Source: Acidisarcina sp.
GTDB taxonomy: Bacteria > Acidobacteriota > Blastocatellia > Pyrinomonadales > Pyrinomonadaceae
Length of the DNA: 6,476 nt
Reading direction: 5' to 3'
Assembly (NCBI GenBank): GCA_021155145.1
Contig: JAJNPX010000024.1
Location: forward strand, 1-6,476
Part shown: positions 4,165-6,476 of the stretch, one piece after another
How positions within the stretch are numbered: position 1 is the stretch's first letter
How the letters are laid out: every line of letters begins with the position of its first letter
Program-made: the position numbers and the translations under genes
Notes under the pieces: model-generated
The model's database searches: none
Seen by the model: only the letters and a program-made list of their open reading frames with translations
Told to the model about the DNA's origin: nothing

Positions 4165-5730
4165 TCAATTTCCAGTTGCGGTCGTTCCGGCCCGTTTCGG
4201 ATGCAGCTCGTAAAACCAAAAGTCGTTGTTCGGCTGGTCTATTTTCAGTTCGTCGGGCTTACCGTTCTTGTCGATGGTAAAGGTAACGAAGCCACGCGGG
4301 AAGTTGTATGAGACCGACGGCCGCCATTTGATCACCCAGGTGTCGTAGTGCCAATGTTCTAGGTCGGCGACAAAGTTTGGGGCCGGCAGAAAACGCATAA
4401 CGAGCTTGCCGCCCTCGTCTGCGATCGTGATGTCGCCGTACATCTCGTCGCTGTAGGTGCCGGCATATTGGGCCAATGCGAGTGTCGGTCTCGTGTTTGA
4501 TACGCGGGTCGCATCGATGCGTTTCGTCTCGGCTGCCGCGGCTTCCTTTCCGCGTTTCGCCTGCTCGAGGGCCTCGGCGTTGTAGTCGCGTTTCGGGGCG
4601 TTTACCAGCAGGTCGCGGATCTTGCTCATCATGATCGCAAAACCCGGCCCTTCGCTGTTCGAAAGCACGACAAAACCGGCATTCTCCTCCGGGATCAGAA
4701 CGGTATAAGACAGCATACCGTCGAGGCCGCCGCTATGGTTAACGATCTTTCGGCCGTGATAGTCATAGACGAACCACCCCATCGCGACACCCGAAAAATG
4801 TCTTGTGGGATTTGCCCGCGATGCGTTCTCCGAGATCTGCTGGGCGAGATACGGCTGATGCATCTGCCACGAACGGGCTTCGCTAAAGATCTGTTTGCCT
4901 TCAAATTTTCCCTTGGCGAGCTGGGTGCGGACCCACTTTGAAAGATCGGCAACCGACGAATTTAGGGCGACCGCCCCGTAACCGCCGTTGACGTTCCCGT
5001 GCGGCAGCGGACGGAGCTTGCCGCCGCCCGATTCGTTATGGGGCAAGGCCGCATTTTCGCCGAGAGAGCCGAACCCGCACGTCGTCCGGCTCATCCCAAG
5101 CGGGGTCAGGATGCGTTCGCGCACGACCGTGCACCACGGCTTTCCGGTCACTTTCTCGATCACCTTGCCGGCCGCGATGAACATCAGGTTTTGATAGCCG
5201 TATCGCGTCCTGAAGCTTGAGACCGGTTTCAGAAACCTGACCCGCTTGAGAATGTCGTCGGCGCTGTACGTCGTTTCATACCACAGAAGGTCGCCGCTGA
5301 ACGTATCGAGCCCGACGCGGTGTGTCACGAGATCGCGGATCGTAAGCTCGCTCGTCACCCACGGATCGTACATCTGAAATTCGGGCAGATATTGCGAGAC
5401 CTTGTCGTCCCATCCGATCTTCTTTTCATCGACAAGGGTCGCGAGCACGCCGGTCGTGAACGCCTTTGAGTTCGACGCGATCGCGAACAATGTGTTCTCG
5501 TCCACGGGCAGGTCCTTGCCCAGTTCGCGGCTGCCATATCCTTTCGCCAACACGACCTTGTCGTCCTTGACGACCGCTACCGCAAAACCCGGGCCTCCGT
5601 GCGTTGCCAGCACCGTCTTTGCATATTCGTCGATCTCTTTGACCTTTTCTTCGATCGACTGTGCAACGACAAGCTGGGAAAAGGCGAGGAGGAGAAAAAG
5701 CGGCGCTATGTATCGTCTGAAGATCTTCAT
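4165..5730 (-). CDS. Secreted beta-lactamase-family serine hydrolase with DUF3471-like C-terminal domain
   Basis: The start is taken at ATG 5730-5728 because a clear signal peptide follows (MKIFRRYIAPLFLLLAF...VVAQ, cleavage near residue 24); the frame is open further upstream but that adds only a non-signal leader. The product is 521 residues and exported. Residues about 30-400 form a class C beta-lactamase/penicillin-binding-like domain. The S-x-x-K motif is S86-N-S-K89, LVTHRVGL is at 134-141, the Y-x-N motif is Y179-Q-N181, and the third motif is H332-S-G-G. A helical linker (about 400-430) rich in Ala, Lys and Glu leads to a beta-rich C-terminal domain (about 440-521) typical of DUF3471, often found after such hydrolases. 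Likely activities are peptidase or esterase on periplasmic or extracellular substrates; true beta-lactamase activity is not implied. The hicB-hicA chimera follows 14 nt downstream. Confidence 0.92.
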   Translation of the reverse strand: MKIFRRYIAPLFLLLAFSQLVVAQSIEEKVKEIDEYAKTVLATHGGPGFAVAVVKDDKVVLAKGYGSRELGKDLPVDENTLFAIASNSKAFTTGVLATLVDEKKIGWDDKVSQYLPEFQMYDPWVTSELTIRDLVTHRVGLDTFSGDLLWYETTYSADDILKRVRFLKPVSSFRTRYGYQNLMFIAAGKVIEKVTGKPWCTVVRERILTPLGMSRTTCGFGSLGENAALPHNESGGGKLRPLPHGNVNGGYGAVALNSSVADLSKWVRTQLAKGKFEGKQIFSEARSWQMHQPYLAQQISENASRANPTRHFSGVAMGWFVYDYHGRKIVNHSGGLDGMLSYTVLIPEENAGFVVLSNSEGPGFAIMMSKIRDLLVNAPKRDYNAEALEQAKRGKEAAAAETKRIDATRVSNTRPTLALAQYAGTYSDEMYGDITIADEGGKLVMRFLPAPNFVADLEHWHYDTWVIKWRPSVSYNFPRGFVTFTIDKNGKPDELKIDQPNNDFWFYELHPKRAGTTATGN

Positions 5731-5762
5731 ATTTATTTTGAGGGTGAGCCTTATGCGCCCAC

Positions 5763-5791
5763 ATCGTCGCAAGTTTGCCCTTTTCAGTCAA
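5763..5791 (-). promoter_or_regulatory. Candidate promoter of the serine hydrolase gene
   Basis: On the minus strand TTGACT (5791-5786) is 17 bp from GACGAT (5768-5763). The -35 is close to consensus; the -10 matches only three of six bases. Transcription would start near 5756, giving a leader of about 26 nt. No SD is visible before the ATG. The rest of the 165-bp divergent spacer (5731-5895) shows nothing else I can support. Confidence 0.3.
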
Positions 5792-5879
5792 CCGCGGCAA
5801 CGGCTTTGGTCTCGTCTTGCACCGGAGCGACATCGTGCGAATAGCGAAAAAACCGTGCTTTCAAATTCAAGGAAACTTC

Positions 5880-5885
5880 TATATT
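5880..5885 (+). promoter_or_regulatory. -10-like hexamer TATATT before the transporter gene
   Basis: TATATT ends 10 nt before the ATG at 5896, so a start 6-7 nt downstream of it would give a leader of only a few nucleotides. No convincing -35 lies 17 bp upstream, and no SD is present (an aaggaaa at 5869-5875 is too far away). Confidence 0.35.
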
Positions 5886-5895
5886 CTTTCCCAAC

Positions 5896-6476
5896 ATGGA
5901 TCCCGTCGCCATCACTCTCCTACTCCTCGTTCTAGCGATCGTTTTGTTCGCGACGGAGAAACTCCCGGTCGACGTTATCGGCATCATCCTGGTCATTGCG
6001 CTTGTCCTGACACAAGTCCTGACAATTCAGGAGGCGGTCGCCGGATTTGGCAACGACGTCGTCATCACGATCGCCGGGCTGTTCCTCCTGGTCGGCGGCC
6101 TCATTCGGACTGGCCTGGTCGATCTTATCGGCCGCAGGATGCACAAACTTGCGGGCGACAACGTCTTCGTCCTTACCGCCCTGATAATGACCACAGCCGC
6201 GGTCTCGGCATCGGTGCTGAAGAATACGACGACCACGGCGATGTTCCTTCCCGTTATCATCGGCCTCGCGGCAAAAGCAAGATTAGCCCCGTCAAAGCTC
6301 CTAATGCCGCTTGCGTTCGGAGCAATTCTCGGCGGCAGCTGCACACTGATCGGAACATCGACCAATCTTGCGGTAAGCGGAGCGATCGTCCGTTACGGAC
6401 AGGAACCGTTCTCGATGTTCGAGCTCACAACGGTCGGTGTCATCACCTTTGCGGTCGGAATGACCTATATGCTCCT
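5896..6476 (+). CDS. SLC13/DASS-family transporter, N-terminal part (runs off right edge)
   Basis: From ATG 5896 the frame is open for 193 codons to the window end. The product is very hydrophobic, with segments at about 5-19, 25-43, 55-74, 90-108, 115-127, 136-152 and a last one beginning near 181. The N-terminal F-A-T-E-K-L-P-V-D-V-x-G-I (18-30) is the signature of SLC13 permeases. Substrate/sodium-site motifs are recognisable: S-x-S-V-L-K-N-T-T-T-T (104-114) followed by AMFLPV, and GGSCTLIGTSTNLAVS (146-161). Members carry sulfate, dicarboxylates or citrate, usually with sodium; the ion cannot be told. GFGNDVVITIAGLFLLVGGL (50-69) is shared with the larger SLC13 permeases that often carry cytoplasmic TrkA_C domains, and that part would lie outside the window. 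It is divergent from the serine hydrolase gene. Family is secure; substrate is not. Confidence 0.88.
   Translation, partial: MDPVAITLLLLVLAIVLFATEKLPVDVIGIILVIALVLTQVLTIQEAVAGFGNDVVITIAGLFLLVGGLIRTGLVDLIGRRMHKLAGDNVFVLTALIMTTAAVSASVLKNTTTTAMFLPVIIGLAAKARLAPSKLLMPLAFGAILGGSCTLIGTSTNLAVSGAIVRYGQEPFSMFELTTVGVITFAVGMTYML

Noticed and set aside
1767..5483. Frequent cgatcg words, including two copies of gcgatcgc (about 1767-1774 and 5476-5483), reminiscent of cyanobacterial HIP1.
   Set aside because: Only two full octamers are seen, both in codons common in this GC-rich background; without a genome-wide count this cannot be called enrichment.
5731..5772. Longer start for the serine hydrolase (in-frame ATG at 5772).
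   Set aside because: The extra 14 residues would precede a classical signal peptide and include charged residues; the ATG at 5730 gives a textbook Sec signal.
5402..5935. Plus-strand 177-codon open frame over the serine hydrolase 5' end.
   Set aside because: It overlaps the signal peptide and SxxK region of the hydrolase on the other strand, crosses the divergent spacer and has shadow-like Ser/Arg/Pro composition.
1..6476. CRISPR array, tRNA, rRNA, IS element or attachment site.
   Set aside because: No spacer-repeat periodicity, tRNA-like cloverleaf, transposase frame or long terminal inverted repeat was found; the repeats present are only 7-10 bp units.

Overview
The window looks like a chromosomal stretch from a moderately GC-rich Gram-negative-type bacterium. 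Compact overlapping genes, a DUF3471-type serine hydrolase with a signal peptide, almost no Shine-Dalgarno sequences and tandem heptamer repeats suggest an Acidobacteriota (Blastocatellia/Pyrinomonadaceae-like) genome. That taxonomic guess is an inference: no rRNA or marker phylogeny is available here.

Layout. Positions 1-220 hold the 5' part of recX on the minus strand. A 70-bp AT-rich divergent region separates it from a plus-strand gene run of truB (tRNA pseudouridine-55 synthase), a membrane-anchored alpha/beta hydrolase, a four-helix membrane protein of unknown function and a class IV PLP aminotransferase/lyase (PabC/IlvE-like). The last three are joined by 4-base ATGA overlaps and truB is only 10 nt ahead, so this is very probably one operon (291-3409). 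A 146-bp convergent spacer (3410-3555) follows, filled with short repeats and a good intrinsic terminator. On the minus strand come a small acidic orphan gene (3556-3762) and, 97 bp beyond its start, a second unit: a secreted beta-lactamase-fold serine hydrolase (4165-5730) with a tiny gene 14 nt downstream of it. A divergent spacer leads to the start of an SLC13/DASS-type transporter that runs off the right edge.

Highlights. (1) The 96-residue gene at 3860-4150 reads as an in-frame chimera: the N-terminal half is a HicB antitoxin fold, and the C-terminal half is the C-terminal part of a HicA toxin, including its Gly-Ser-His motif. It lacks the HicA N-terminal helix and the end of HicB. (2) truB carries two short insertions built from a 7-bp tandem repeat (gcggaat) in opposite orientations; this unit has no stop codon in any of the six frames. 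(3) A second, unrelated-sequence heptamer family (actatcc / agtgggg) forms an inverted pair in the convergent spacer, next to a 10-bp repeat. (4) Most starts lack an SD and instead have a -10-like hexamer 7-10 nt upstream of the start codon, which suggests leaderless transcripts.

The housekeeping genes are ordinary. The novelty lies in the HicB-HicA chimera and in the short-repeat biology.
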